Shown one piece after another: positions 6,631-13,772 of a stretch of 19,164 bases of DNA. Origin of the DNA: a bacterium (GTDB lineage Bacteria > Sumerlaeota > Sumerlaeia > MVZB01); the NCBI GenBank assembly GCA_023480605.1, contig JAMCWS010000370.1, positions 1 to 19,164 on the forward strand, in the 5' to 3' direction. Both the position numbers and the translations under genes were made by a program. A model generated the notes under the pieces. The model was given only the letters and a program-made list of their open reading frames with translations. It ran no database searches and was not told the origin of the DNA. Every line of letters starts with the position of its first letter. Positions within the stretch are counted from its first letter, which is position 1.

Positions 6631-6659
6631 TTTACGGCGATTATTATTGCCGTTATATT
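6631..6659 (+). promoter_or_regulatory. Candidate sigma-70-type promoter of the CxxCxxCC gene
   Basis: TTTACG (6631-6636) and TATATT (6654-6659) are separated by 17 bp, ideal for the housekeeping sigma factor. The start codon at 6717 is about 50 bp beyond the expected start of transcription. The spacer contains an inverted repeat ACGGC (6634-6638)/GCCGT (6649-6653), a possible operator. Confidence 0.4.
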
Positions 6660-6716
6660 TGGCACGGAGGCCATAAAAAGGGACTTGAGATATCATATCG
6701 GTCAAAAGGTAAATCA

Positions 6717-8006
6717 ATGACCGTCCCCACCGTCAATGCCGCATTGGCCATTTCGCTCAAGCTGCCGACGATTCAGAATTGGAGTTGCCACCATTGCACG
6801 AATTGCTGCCGCCACCATGCCATCGAGGTAACCGCGGAAGAAAGGCGGCGAATACTTTCGCAGCGTTGGACGGTGAAAGACGGCCTGCCGACGGGTGAGG
6901 CGGTGTTCGTGCGTCAAGGAGGCGAGCGATATCGGCTTGCCCATCAAACGGATGGTGCTTGCGTGTTTTTGGATGAGCGAGGTCTCTGCCGCATCCATGC
7001 CAAATACGGTGAAGCCGCGAAGCCGCGGGCCTGCCGGGTATATCCCTACGCGTTTCATCCCGCCGGCAAGAAAGTGGCTGTGAGCCTGCGATTCAGTTGC
7101 CCATCGGTTGCCGCGAATCGTGGCCTTTCGCTGGGGCGGCAACGCGATGAAATTCAGCGCTTGGCTCGGGTCGTCGTCCCGGACGGCCATGAACGCATGC
7201 CGGCGCCCGCCGTGTCAAAGGGCAAACGCGTCGATTGGCTTGATTTTATGCGTTTCATCACCGCGCTGGACGAGACGCTTACCCCTGCCAACGCGCCGAT
7301 TACGCTCAAGTTGCAGCGCGCGTTATACTGGCTGAACCTTGTCGAGAAATCCCCCACCGACGGACTCGCCGTAAACAGACCGGGGGATATGCTGGATTTC
7401 ATGCGCCAAGCCGCTTGTCATTGCTTGCCGGAGGAAACACCACCATCTTTGTCGGAGGAAGTTCCCGCGGCGATGATGAAGAAAATGTTCCGTCAATTGA
7501 CGGCGCAATACGCCCGCAAGGACACGGTGGCCGACTTGTCGTCGGGCTGGAGTGGCCGTTGGAAATTGCTTCGTGCGGCCATGCGGTTCACGCGCGGAAC
7601 TGGCCTGGTTCCCGCATTGCAGACGGTTTTTCGGGAGGTGCCTTTCGAATCCCTCGAACAGCCGTTCGGCGTTCCCGAGGAATGCGAGGATCTTTGGACC
7701 CGGTATTTCCGTGTTAAGGTCCAGGGGCTGCATTTTTGCGGGCCGGCGTTTTACGGCTGGCCGTTGGTCGAGGGATTCCGAAGCCTCGCGCTGGTTTTTC
7801 CGGCGACAATGTGGATCGCGCGTTGGTTGGCGGTCAGTCAAAACCGCACGAAACTGAGCGCGGAAGACGTCTCGCAGGCGTTGACTATTTCCGATCGTCA
7901 CCACGGGTATTCACCCATTTTCGGCTCGTTTGGTTTCCGTGGCCGAGTCCAAACGTTGTCTCGGATGGGCGAAATCCCGAAACTCATTCGCTGGTACGCG
8001 CGATAG
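6717..8006 (+). CDS. CxxCxxCC (YkgJ-like) metal-cluster protein
   Basis: 429 residues. The N-terminal third is a YkgJ-like cysteine cluster: C24-x2-C27-x2-C30-C31 (SCHHCTNCC), then GACVFLDERGLCRIH (C82, C91, H94), CRVYPY (C106) and C128. The family is thought to bind zinc or an iron-sulphur centre; some relatives (FliB) methylate flagellin, which there is no reason to assume here. Residues from about 150 to 429 match nothing I recognise. They look soluble and alpha-helical, apart from one moderately hydrophobic stretch near the end. The ATG at 6717 has AAAAGG seven bases upstream; the frame is open back to 6540 but that extension looks non-coding. It stands between the divergent pspA promoter and pspF and points the same way as pspF. 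Confidence 0.85.
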   Translation: MTVPTVNAALAISLKLPTIQNWSCHHCTNCCRHHAIEVTAEERRRILSQRWTVKDGLPTGEAVFVRQGGERYRLAHQTDGACVFLDERGLCRIHAKYGEAAKPRACRVYPYAFHPAGKKVAVSLRFSCPSVAANRGLSLGRQRDEIQRLARVVVPDGHERMPAPAVSKGKRVDWLDFMRFITALDETLTPANAPITLKLQRALYWLNLVEKSPTDGLAVNRPGDMLDFMRQAACHCLPEETPPSLSEEVPAAMMKKMFRQLTAQYARKDTVADLSSGWSGRWKLLRAAMRFTRGTGLVPALQTVFREVPFESLEQPFGVPEECEDLWTRYFRVKVQGLHFCGPAFYGWPLVEGFRSLALVFPATMWIARWLAVSQNRTKLSAEDVSQALTISDRHHGYSPIFGSFGFRGRVQTLSRMGEIPKLIRWYAR

Positions 8007-8070
8007 TGGCGGATGTGGTTCACGGAGTATCCCGCCGGCGGTGTTTTTCCGCGATTCCTGGCCGTCTATG

Positions 8071-8103
8071 AAAAAAAATCCGGCTGGGATTATCCTCGGC
8101 CGG
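8071..8103 (-). terminator. Orphan intrinsic terminator on the minus strand
   Basis: Read on the minus strand, CCGGC (8099-8103) pairs with GCCGG (8080-8084), with an inner GGA/TCC pairing. One A and then eight U follow (8071-8078). This is a convincing factor-independent terminator, yet no minus-strand gene lies upstream of it before the pspF start. It cannot serve the plus-strand CxxCxxCC gene because its U tract is on the wrong side. Confidence 0.6.
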
Positions 8104-8200
8104 GTTGAGACTACGGCGGTATCTTTCCGGCAACAGCGCCGGTTGTGAGCCAATCCTGGCCGGAGCGAAGCACTTGTTGCGATCGCGCGTTTTACACTCG
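8071..8200 (-). ncRNA. Candidate small RNA divergent from pspF
   Basis: Three hairpins follow in series on the minus strand: GGCCA/TGGCT (8148-8161, one wobble), CCGGC/GCCGG with a 6-nt loop (8127-8142), and the U-tailed terminator (8071-8103). The 5' end is uncertain: no good promoter could be fixed between 8160 and 8255. The rest of the 249-bp gap before pspF shows no gene. Its position suggests either an independent sRNA or an antisense leader of pspF; the RNA family is unknown to me. Confidence 0.35.
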
Positions 8201-8255
8201 AAGCAGGCATTCGATTTTTAAATCGCGCTAAATATCTTTTCATGGACGTCGCGTT

Positions 8256-9380
8256 ATGAGCAATGCCGCCGCCCGTCCCCCAAACCCCGAACCCCCCGTC
8301 CAGGCCCTGGGCGAGTCGGAAGCCTTTCTGGCGCTCCAGGAGCGCATCTCGCGCGCCGCGGCCACCGACCGGCCGGTCATCTTCATCGGCGAGCGCGGCA
8401 CGGGCAAGGAACTGGCCGCGCGGCGCCTCCACCTGCTTTCGCCGCGCTGGAACCAGCCTTACGTAACGCTCAACTGCGCCTCGCTCAGTCCGACCCTCAT
8501 CGAGTCGGAGTTGTTCGGCCACGAGGCGGGCGCCTTCACCGGGGCAACCCGCCTGCGCAAGGGGCGATTCGAGATGGCCGACGGCGGCACGCTCTTTCTC
8601 GACGAAGTGGCCAACATCCCGATGACGGTGCAGGAGAAGATCCTGCGCGTGGTCGAATACGGCACGATGGAGCGCGTGGGCAGCTCGGCCACGCTCCGCA
8701 TCGACGCGCGCCTGGTGGCGGCGACCAACGCCGACCTGCGCGCCGCGGCGCGCGCCGGCGCCTTCCGCCAGGACCTGCTCGACCGGCTCTCGTTCGAGGT
8801 GATCGTGCTGCCCCCGCTGCGCCGGCGCGAGGGCGACATCCTGCTTTTGGCGGGCCACTTCGCCCGGCGCATGGCGGCCGAACTGGGCCGCGCCGAGGCG
8901 CCCGTTTTCACGCCCCGCGCCGCGCGCGCCCTCGCCGAGTATCCCTGGCCGGGCAACGTGCGCGAATTGAAAAACGCCGTCGAACGGATGGTTTATCGCG
9001 CCGCCGGGCCGGAGATCGACGAGATCGCGTTCGATCCCTTCGAATTCGCCGAACTGCCGACCGCGCCGCCCATCGCGCCGGAGTCTCCCGGAACACCGGA
9101 GCTTTACGGAACGCCGAAGAACCCCGGGGCGCCGCCGTCCCTGGCGGCGCATCCGACCGACAAGGGCCTTCCCGATCTCCCCGGCCTCGATCCCGGCGAA
9201 CTCGCCCGCCTGCCGCTGCCCGAGGCGGTGACGCGGCTCGAGGTCGCCCGCCTGCGCGTGGCACTGTCGGCTGCCGGTGAAAATCAACGCCGCGCGGCCG
9301 CCCTCCTGGGCCTCTCCTACGATCAGTTCCGCGGTCTTTACCGCAAGCACCGCGCGGCGCTGCGCGGCGCAAGGCCTTAG
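8256..9380 (+). CDS. pspF: Psp operon transcriptional activator PspF
   Basis: 374 residues. A sigma-54 AAA+ activator with no N-terminal receiver domain, which is the PspF layout. Visible motifs: Walker A GERGTGKE (45-52, with Arg as in PspF), GAFTGA sigma-54 contact loop (92-97), Walker B GGTLFLDE (110-117), arginine-finger segment RQDLLDRL (171-178), WPGNVREL (231-238) and a Fis-type helix-turn-helix (343-366, NQRRAAALLGLSYDQFRGLY). Similarity to E. coli PspF extends along the whole length. A Pro-rich linker (about 264-318) is roughly 45 residues longer than in E. coli. PspF binds upstream of pspA, opens the sigma-54 promoter and is held inactive by PspA. The ribosome binding site is weak (GGA nine bases before the ATG). 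The gene is 1.9 kb from pspA instead of adjoining it. Confidence 0.93.
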   Translation: MSNAAARPPNPEPPVQALGESEAFLALQERISRAAATDRPVIFIGERGTGKELAARRLHLLSPRWNQPYVTLNCASLSPTLIESELFGHEAGAFTGATRLRKGRFEMADGGTLFLDEVANIPMTVQEKILRVVEYGTMERVGSSATLRIDARLVAATNADLRAAARAGAFRQDLLDRLSFEVIVLPPLRRREGDILLLAGHFARRMAAELGRAEAPVFTPRAARALAEYPWPGNVRELKNAVERMVYRAAGPEIDEIAFDPFEFAELPTAPPIAPESPGTPELYGTPKNPGAPPSLAAHPTDKGLPDLPGLDPGELARLPLPEAVTRLEVARLRVALSAAGENQRRAAALLGLSYDQFRGLYRKHRAALRGARP

Positions 9381-9572
9381 AAATGTCGTGCGAGAGGGGG
9401 CCGGCTGCATTAGATTGGGGATGGCCCGCGGGCGGTTGCGCCGCATTCCGCCGGCCGACAACCCGCGCCGCCGCGCCGACGAAGTCACACAAGCGACGGA
9501 CCATCGTCATGACTCGTGATCGTCGTCGATCGAAACCATAATCCGTCGACTTCCGGCAATTCGCGAGGATTC

Positions 9573-9656
9573 GAGCACGATAACGAATTGGATCGCGTTC
9601 CGGATTACGAGCCGGATTACGAACGCGACTACGATCACGATCACGATAACGACATA
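9573..9656 (+). repeat. Degenerate GATTAC hexamer array upstream of the PHP gene
   Basis: About fourteen hexamers in register, best preserved from 9603: GATTAC, GAGCCG, GATTAC, GAACGC, GACTAC, GATCAC, GATCAC, GATAAC. The array ends a few bases before the AAGGAGG of the next gene. It is the same unit and orientation as the array at 3983-4015. The rest of the gap 9381-9675 has no supported gene; the open frame over the repeat gives DYDHDHDN-like sequence. Confidence 0.7.
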
Positions 9657-9675
9657 CAACTCAAGGAGGCCACGC

Positions 9676-10848
9676 ATGGCCGAGGATCGTTTTCACCGCA
9701 AACACTGGCGGGTCAACTGGTTCATACCCGAACTCGAACACCGCAAGTACGCCAAGGCATTCCGCGAGGACGCGGATTATTCCGAAGACGTGTCGCTCTT
9801 TTTCGGCGACCTCCACAAGCACACCAACCTGAGCCCCTGCGCCCGGGTCAATCCCTATAATCAATCGCCCGCCGAAAGCTACGCCCACGCCCGCGACGTG
9901 GCCAAAACGGACTTTCTGGCCGTCTGCGACCACGCCGAGTATCTGACCGACGAGCAGTGGGCCGAGTGCATGGCCCTCGCGCGCGCCTACACCGAACCGG
10001 GCCGGTTCGTCGCCTGGCCGTCGGTCGAATGGGCCACCGGCCTATACGGCCACCGCAACCTTTACTACCGCGATTACGACGCCCCGCTCATCTCGGGCCG
10101 CCGCGTGACCACGCCGCCGGCGCTGTGGGCGAGGCTGCGCGAACTAAAAACGCGCGCCCTCACCATCCCACATCACCCCGCCCGCCAACTGGCCGCCGAC
10201 CTGACCCGCACCGACGAGGAACTGGAGCCGGCCTACGAGATTTACTCGGGCTGGGGCAACGAGGAGTATTACGGCGCGCCGCTTCAGGACACCGACCGCA
10301 GTTACACGCGCAATTTCGCCGTCGATACGCTCTTGCGCGGCTTCCACATGGGTTTCGTCGGCGGGGGCGACGGCCACCCCGCCCCGCCGGCCGACAGCGG
10401 CATCACGGGCATCTACGCCAGGGACCTGACGCTCGAAAGCCTCTGGGACGCCCTCGCCCAGCGGCGGACGATCGCCACCACGGGGGCGAAGATCCTCGTC
10501 GATTTCCACGTCAACGGCTTCACCCTGGGCTCGATCATCCGCTTCAACCAGCACGAGACCAAAGACCTGTTCCCGTTGGAAATCGGCGTGACCGTCCAGG
10601 GGACCGCGCCGCTGGAGAAAGTCGAGATCGTCGAGAACGGCGTCACCATTCACACCAAGACCAAACCGCGCGCGCGCTTGGACCAGATGGCCTACACGTG
10701 GTATCGCAATCCGCATCCGCTCGACAACCAGTTGCCGCTGCCGCTGACGAACAACGTCTCGCGCTTCATTTACGTGCGCGTCACCCAACGCGACGGCCAC
10801 ATGGCCTGGACCAGTCCGATCTGGTTGGATTTCTATTATGACGAGTGA
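9676..10848 (+). CDS. PHP-domain metallohydrolase, DUF3604-like
   Basis: 390 residues, no signal peptide, so probably cytoplasmic. The metal-binding set of a PHP/DUF3604 fold is visible in order: FGDLHKHTNLS (H47, H49), CDHAEY (D85, H86), SVEWA (E118), IPHHPA (H166, H167), EIYSGWG (E188) and GGGDGHP (D232, H234). The C-terminal part (about 285-390) looks like the beta-sandwich found at the end of DUF3604 proteins. The family hydrolyses unknown substrates; the neighbours (GH42-like hydrolase downstream) hint at a role in sugar or sulphated-glycan metabolism, which is inference. The start at 9676 is strong: AAGGAGG six bases before the ATG. It is followed after 192 bp by a secreted hydrolase on the same strand. 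Confidence 0.85.
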   Translation: MAEDRFHRKHWRVNWFIPELEHRKYAKAFREDADYSEDVSLFFGDLHKHTNLSPCARVNPYNQSPAESYAHARDVAKTDFLAVCDHAEYLTDEQWAECMALARAYTEPGRFVAWPSVEWATGLYGHRNLYYRDYDAPLISGRRVTTPPALWARLRELKTRALTIPHHPARQLAADLTRTDEELEPAYEIYSGWGNEEYYGAPLQDTDRSYTRNFAVDTLLRGFHMGFVGGGDGHPAPPADSGITGIYARDLTLESLWDALAQRRTIATTGAKILVDFHVNGFTLGSIIRFNQHETKDLFPLEIGVTVQGTAPLEKVEIVENGVTIHTKTKPRARLDQMAYTWYRNPHPLDNQLPLPLTNNVSRFIYVRVTQRDGHMAWTSPIWLDFYYDE

Positions 10849-10903
10849 GCGCAGGATAAGTAACCAGTTGATTTATTTCGATGAATCCAATTTATGGACG
10901 GGA

Positions 10904-11003
10904 TGACAGGATTGACAGGATTTTATGATTTCATATCGGCCTGGCTTTGGATCGCCGGTTGACTTGTCCGGGGGGATGTTTTTCAATCCTGTCAATCCTG
11001 TCA
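10904..11003. repeat. Perfect 19-bp inverted repeat built of TGACAGGAT units
   Basis: The left arm TGACAGGATTGACAGGATT (10904-10922) is the exact reverse complement of 10985-11003, with 62 bp between. Each arm is itself a tandem duplication of TGACAGGAT. The right arm ends about 24 bp before the ribosome binding site of the GH42-like gene, so a transcript crossing it would form a long hairpin. The gap 10849-11040 holds no gene. Confidence 0.9.
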
Positions 11004-11040
11004 AAACGATTTGGAGCGAATTTTACGGAGAATGTATCTC

Positions 11041-13305
11041 ATGCGTATACGTCTGTTTGCCGTCTTGAGTCTGGTTGCGGTTGCGTGGGCCGGCCCGGCG
11101 CCGGGTTTTGAGCCGGTCAAGTCGGCCCGCGTCGAAGTCGTCAATGGCATGCCGCGCCTGATGGTCAACGGCCGACCGGTGCCGCCCACCATCTTCTTTT
11201 TCAACACCGACGTTCCGGGTTGGGAGCAGACCGACTGGCTGGCCATTCAGGTCGGCCTGGCCCGCCAGGCGGGCGTGCACATCTACTCGATGCCCTTGCG
11301 CACCGTGCGCGCGTCCGATGGCGTGACCACCGACTGGGCGAAGAGCGACAGGCTCATGGACGCCTTCATCGCCCTCGATCCCCAGGCGATGTTCATCCTG
11401 CGCCTGTGGCCCGGCCCCAACTGGAGCTGGAAGGAATGGAAGGACATCAACCCCGGCGAAATGATGCTCTACGCCGACGGCACGCGCGGCCTCCTCTCGC
11501 TGGCCTCGGACTACTTCTGGGGGCCGTGCGACGCGGATCTGGCGTCCATCGTCCGCCACTACGAGGCCAGCCCCTACGGCCCGCGCATCCTGGTTTATCA
11601 GCCCGGCGGCGGCAACAGCGAGATGTTCCCCGACCAGTTCCGCGAAAAAGGACCCGACTACAGCGCCCCGAACGTGGCACGGTTCCGGCGCTGGCTGGCC
11701 GCCAAATACAAAACCGACGCCGCGCTGCGAACGGCCTGGGGCGCCACCACCGCCACCCTCCAGACGGCCGCCATCCCCCCCTTCGACCCGGCGCGCTTCC
11801 CCATGCACATGACCCCGCCGGGCCAGACCGTCCGCATCTTCTACAACCCGCCGGCCGAACAAGACTGGATCGACTACTCGGCCTACATGAGCAGCCTCAC
11901 CGCCGACCGGATCATCAGTTGGGCGCGTGTCATCAAACGCGAGAGCGGGGGCAGGAAACTCTCCGATTTCTTCTACGGTTACCTGTTCGAATTGCCCGGC
12001 TCCATGGCCGGACATTGGGATTTTCAACGCGTGCTCGAATGCCCCGACGTCGACATCATCTCCAGCCCCTACTGTTACGACGACCGCGACGTCGGCGGGA
12101 CGGGCAATTTCATGAGCGCCGTGGACTCGCTGGCCCTGCACGGCAAGCTCTGGCTGAACGAGGACGACACGCGCACGTGCCAACTCATCGGCCGCGTGAA
12201 CAACACCCAACTAAACTTCAATTTCAGCACCGGCGGCGAAACGATCGACGAGACGCTGGGCATTCTCGACCGCAATTTCGCCTCGCTGCTGGCTCATCGG
12301 TCCGGCTCCTGGTGGATGGACCTGCTGGCGCTGGGCGCCTTCGACCATCCGGCGATGTGGATCATGCGGCGCCGCCATCAAGACCTGTACACCCGTCTCT
12401 GCGCCGAGCCGCGTCCCTATCGCCCCGACGTGGCCGTCCTCGGCGACGACGCCTCGAAGCTCATCGTCCGCGGCGACTGGGACGCCAACAAAATCCTCAT
12501 GACCGACCTGCACGACGAGGCGCTCAAGACCGGCGCCACGATCGGTTACTACACCCTGGCCGATTTCATCGCCGGTCGCACGCCGCCCTGCAAGGTCTGC
12601 GTCTTCGCCAATGCCTTCCGGCTCGATGAAGGCCAAGTGGCGGCCATCCGCGAGCGCCTCGACCGCGAAGGGGCGACGGCCGTCTGGTCTTACGCGCCGG
12701 GTTGCTACGGGCCGGCGGGAATCGACGCCGCGTTGGCCGCGCCTCTGATCGGCATGCCGCTGGTCGTGAGCGAGGGCGCCTCGGGCACCGACGGCGCCGG
12801 TCCGCTCGCCGGCGAGGCGTGGGGCACAACGATGTGCTTCTCGCCGCGCCTGGCACTCGCCGGCGGGGGCGCCGAACCGCTCGGTCGCTACCGCGCCGGC
12901 GGGGGCGTCTCGGCGGCGCGCGTGCGCGACAGCCGGCACGAGAGCGTCTGGCTGGGGGAGCCGGGGGTGAAAGCCGGGGCGCTGCGGCGTATCTTCGCCG
13001 CGGCCGGCGCCCACATCTGGACGAGCGGGGGCGAGATCGTCCAGACCGACGGCCGCTGGCTGGCGATCCACTCGGGCCACGATGGCGACGTCACGATCGC
13101 ACTGCCCGCCGGTTTTGGCATCGAGCCCCTGGCGGGCACGCCCGGCCGGCGCGAGGGCAACGCATACGTTGCGCATTTCGCGCGCGGCCAGACACGCTGG
13201 TTCGAATTGCAGCCGCCGGCCGGACTGCAAACGAAATGGGATGAGGTTTATTGCCGCGCCGACCCGGCCGGACGGCGGCGCGCCTCGCCCGGCGGGGGCA
13301 ACTGA
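11041..13305 (+). CDS. Secreted clan GH-A glycoside hydrolase, GH42-like
   Basis: 754 residues with a signal peptide (MRIRLFAVLSLVAVAWAGPA). An (alpha/beta)8 barrel follows: E194 in GGGNSEMF fits the acid/base position after strand 4, and E374 in LWLNEDDTR fits the nucleophile after strand 7; the spacing of 180 is as expected for GH42-type beta-galactosidases. From about 455 to 590 (RPDVAVLGDD to PLIGM) there is a Rossmann-like segment resembling the GH42 trimerisation domain, then a beta-rich C-terminus. The usual NE pair is NSE at the acid/base, so the family is diverged. GGAG lies 10 bases before the ATG at 11041; the ATG at 11032 and TTG at 11011 are too near or upstream of it. It is probably exported to split beta-linked oligosaccharides. 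The substrate is not readable. Confidence 0.82.
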   Translation: MRIRLFAVLSLVAVAWAGPAPGFEPVKSARVEVVNGMPRLMVNGRPVPPTIFFFNTDVPGWEQTDWLAIQVGLARQAGVHIYSMPLRTVRASDGVTTDWAKSDRLMDAFIALDPQAMFILRLWPGPNWSWKEWKDINPGEMMLYADGTRGLLSLASDYFWGPCDADLASIVRHYEASPYGPRILVYQPGGGNSEMFPDQFREKGPDYSAPNVARFRRWLAAKYKTDAALRTAWGATTATLQTAAIPPFDPARFPMHMTPPGQTVRIFYNPPAEQDWIDYSAYMSSLTADRIISWARVIKRESGGRKLSDFFYGYLFELPGSMAGHWDFQRVLECPDVDIISSPYCYDDRDVGGTGNFMSAVDSLALHGKLWLNEDDTRTCQLIGRVNNTQLNFNFSTGGETIDETLGILDRNFASLLAHRSGSWWMDLLALGAFDHPAMWIMRRRHQDLYTRLCAEPRPYRPDVAVLGDDASKLIVRGDWDANKILMTDLHDEALKTGATIGYYTLADFIAGRTPPCKVCVFANAFRLDEGQVAAIRERLDREGATAVWSYAPGCYGPAGIDAALAAPLIGMPLVVSEGASGTDGAGPLAGEAWGTTMCFSPRLALAGGGAEPLGRYRAGGGVSAARVRDSRHESVWLGEPGVKAGALRRIFAAAGAHIWTSGGEIVQTDGRWLAIHSGHDGDVTIALPAGFGIEPLAGTPGRREGNAYVAHFARGQTRWFELQPPAGLQTKWDEVYCRADPAGRRRASPGGGN

Positions 13306-13339
13306 AGGCGGCCCGTTTCACGGGACCGGCGGCGCGGGC

Positions 13340-13708
13340 TCAGGGCTCCGGCGCGCGGCGCACGAGGAAATCCGGCTCGAAAGGATGGTCGCAGTAGATG
13401 CATTTGACGGCCGTGCGCGGCGACTGGCGCCGGCAACTCGGGCATGTGATGGGCGTGCCCGGCTCGCGTACCTTGCCATCCCGCGCGCCGTCGAGCGAAT
13501 CGACGTATTTCACCCAGTCGCGAAACTCCTGTTCCTCGATCAGCTTCTTTTCGATCAGCAGCATGAGGAGCGTCTGGATCAGCAGGTTCTGGCGCTCGAT
13601 TTTTTCATTGAGCTGATCGAAATTGGCGTGGGCGGGCGTCTCGGGAGACCTGCGCCGCGGGGGAAGTTTCGGACTGCCCATCCCCCCATCCAGTATTGAA
13701 CATGCCAT
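13340..13708 (-). CDS. Small coiled-coil zinc-ribbon protein
   Basis: 122 residues, not assigned to a named family. Residues 30-68 form a charged helix (NEKIERQNLLIQTLLMLLIE) likely to be a coiled coil. A C-terminal zinc ribbon follows: C89-x2-C92 (CPSC) and C103-x2-C106 (CIYC). No signal peptide or membrane segment is visible. AAGGAGG six bases before the ATG at 13708 fixes the start. It lies 64 bp after the TIM-barrel gene on the same strand, probably in one transcript, and faces the GH42-like gene tail to tail with only 34 bp between. It may bind a protein or nucleic acid; no function is claimed. Confidence 0.82.
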   Translation of the reverse strand: MACSILDGGMGSPKLPPRRRSPETPAHANFDQLNEKIERQNLLIQTLLMLLIEKKLIEEQEFRDWVKYVDSLDGARDGKVREPGTPITCPSCRRQSPRTAVKCIYCDHPFEPDFLVRRAPEP

Positions 13709-13772
13709 GGCATGCCTCCTTGCTCGGCAGCGATTAACTCAGCCTTCCTCTGTCGCCCGGCGCGGGCCGGCT

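Noticed and set aside
6659..6680. A perfect -24-like sequence TTGGCACG on the plus strand before the CxxCxxCC gene
   Set aside because: The matching -12 position reads CCATA in place of TTGCA, so only half of a sigma-54 promoter is present.
8032..8047. Palindrome CCGCCGGCGG followed by TGTTTTT after the CxxCxxCC gene
   Set aside because: The palindrome has no loop, and the stem left after opening one is too short for a convincing terminator.
8242..8259. A five-codon reading frame (MDVAL) whose stop overlaps the pspF start
   Set aside because: It has no ribosome binding site and is too short to distinguish from chance, so a translated leader cannot be claimed.
7911..9488. A 525-codon minus-strand open frame
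   Set aside because: It is antisense to pspF, whose every AAA+ motif is intact. Long antisense frames are expected at this GC content.
9516..9860. A 114-codon plus-strand frame rich in Asp-Tyr and Asp-His pairs
   Set aside because: The pairs are only the hexamer repeat read in frame. The frame overlaps the start of the PHP gene, which has the far better ribosome binding site.
11023..13230. Minus-strand open frames of 395 and 339 codons
   Set aside because: They mirror the GH42-like gene, which has a signal peptide and catalytic motifs in the right order.
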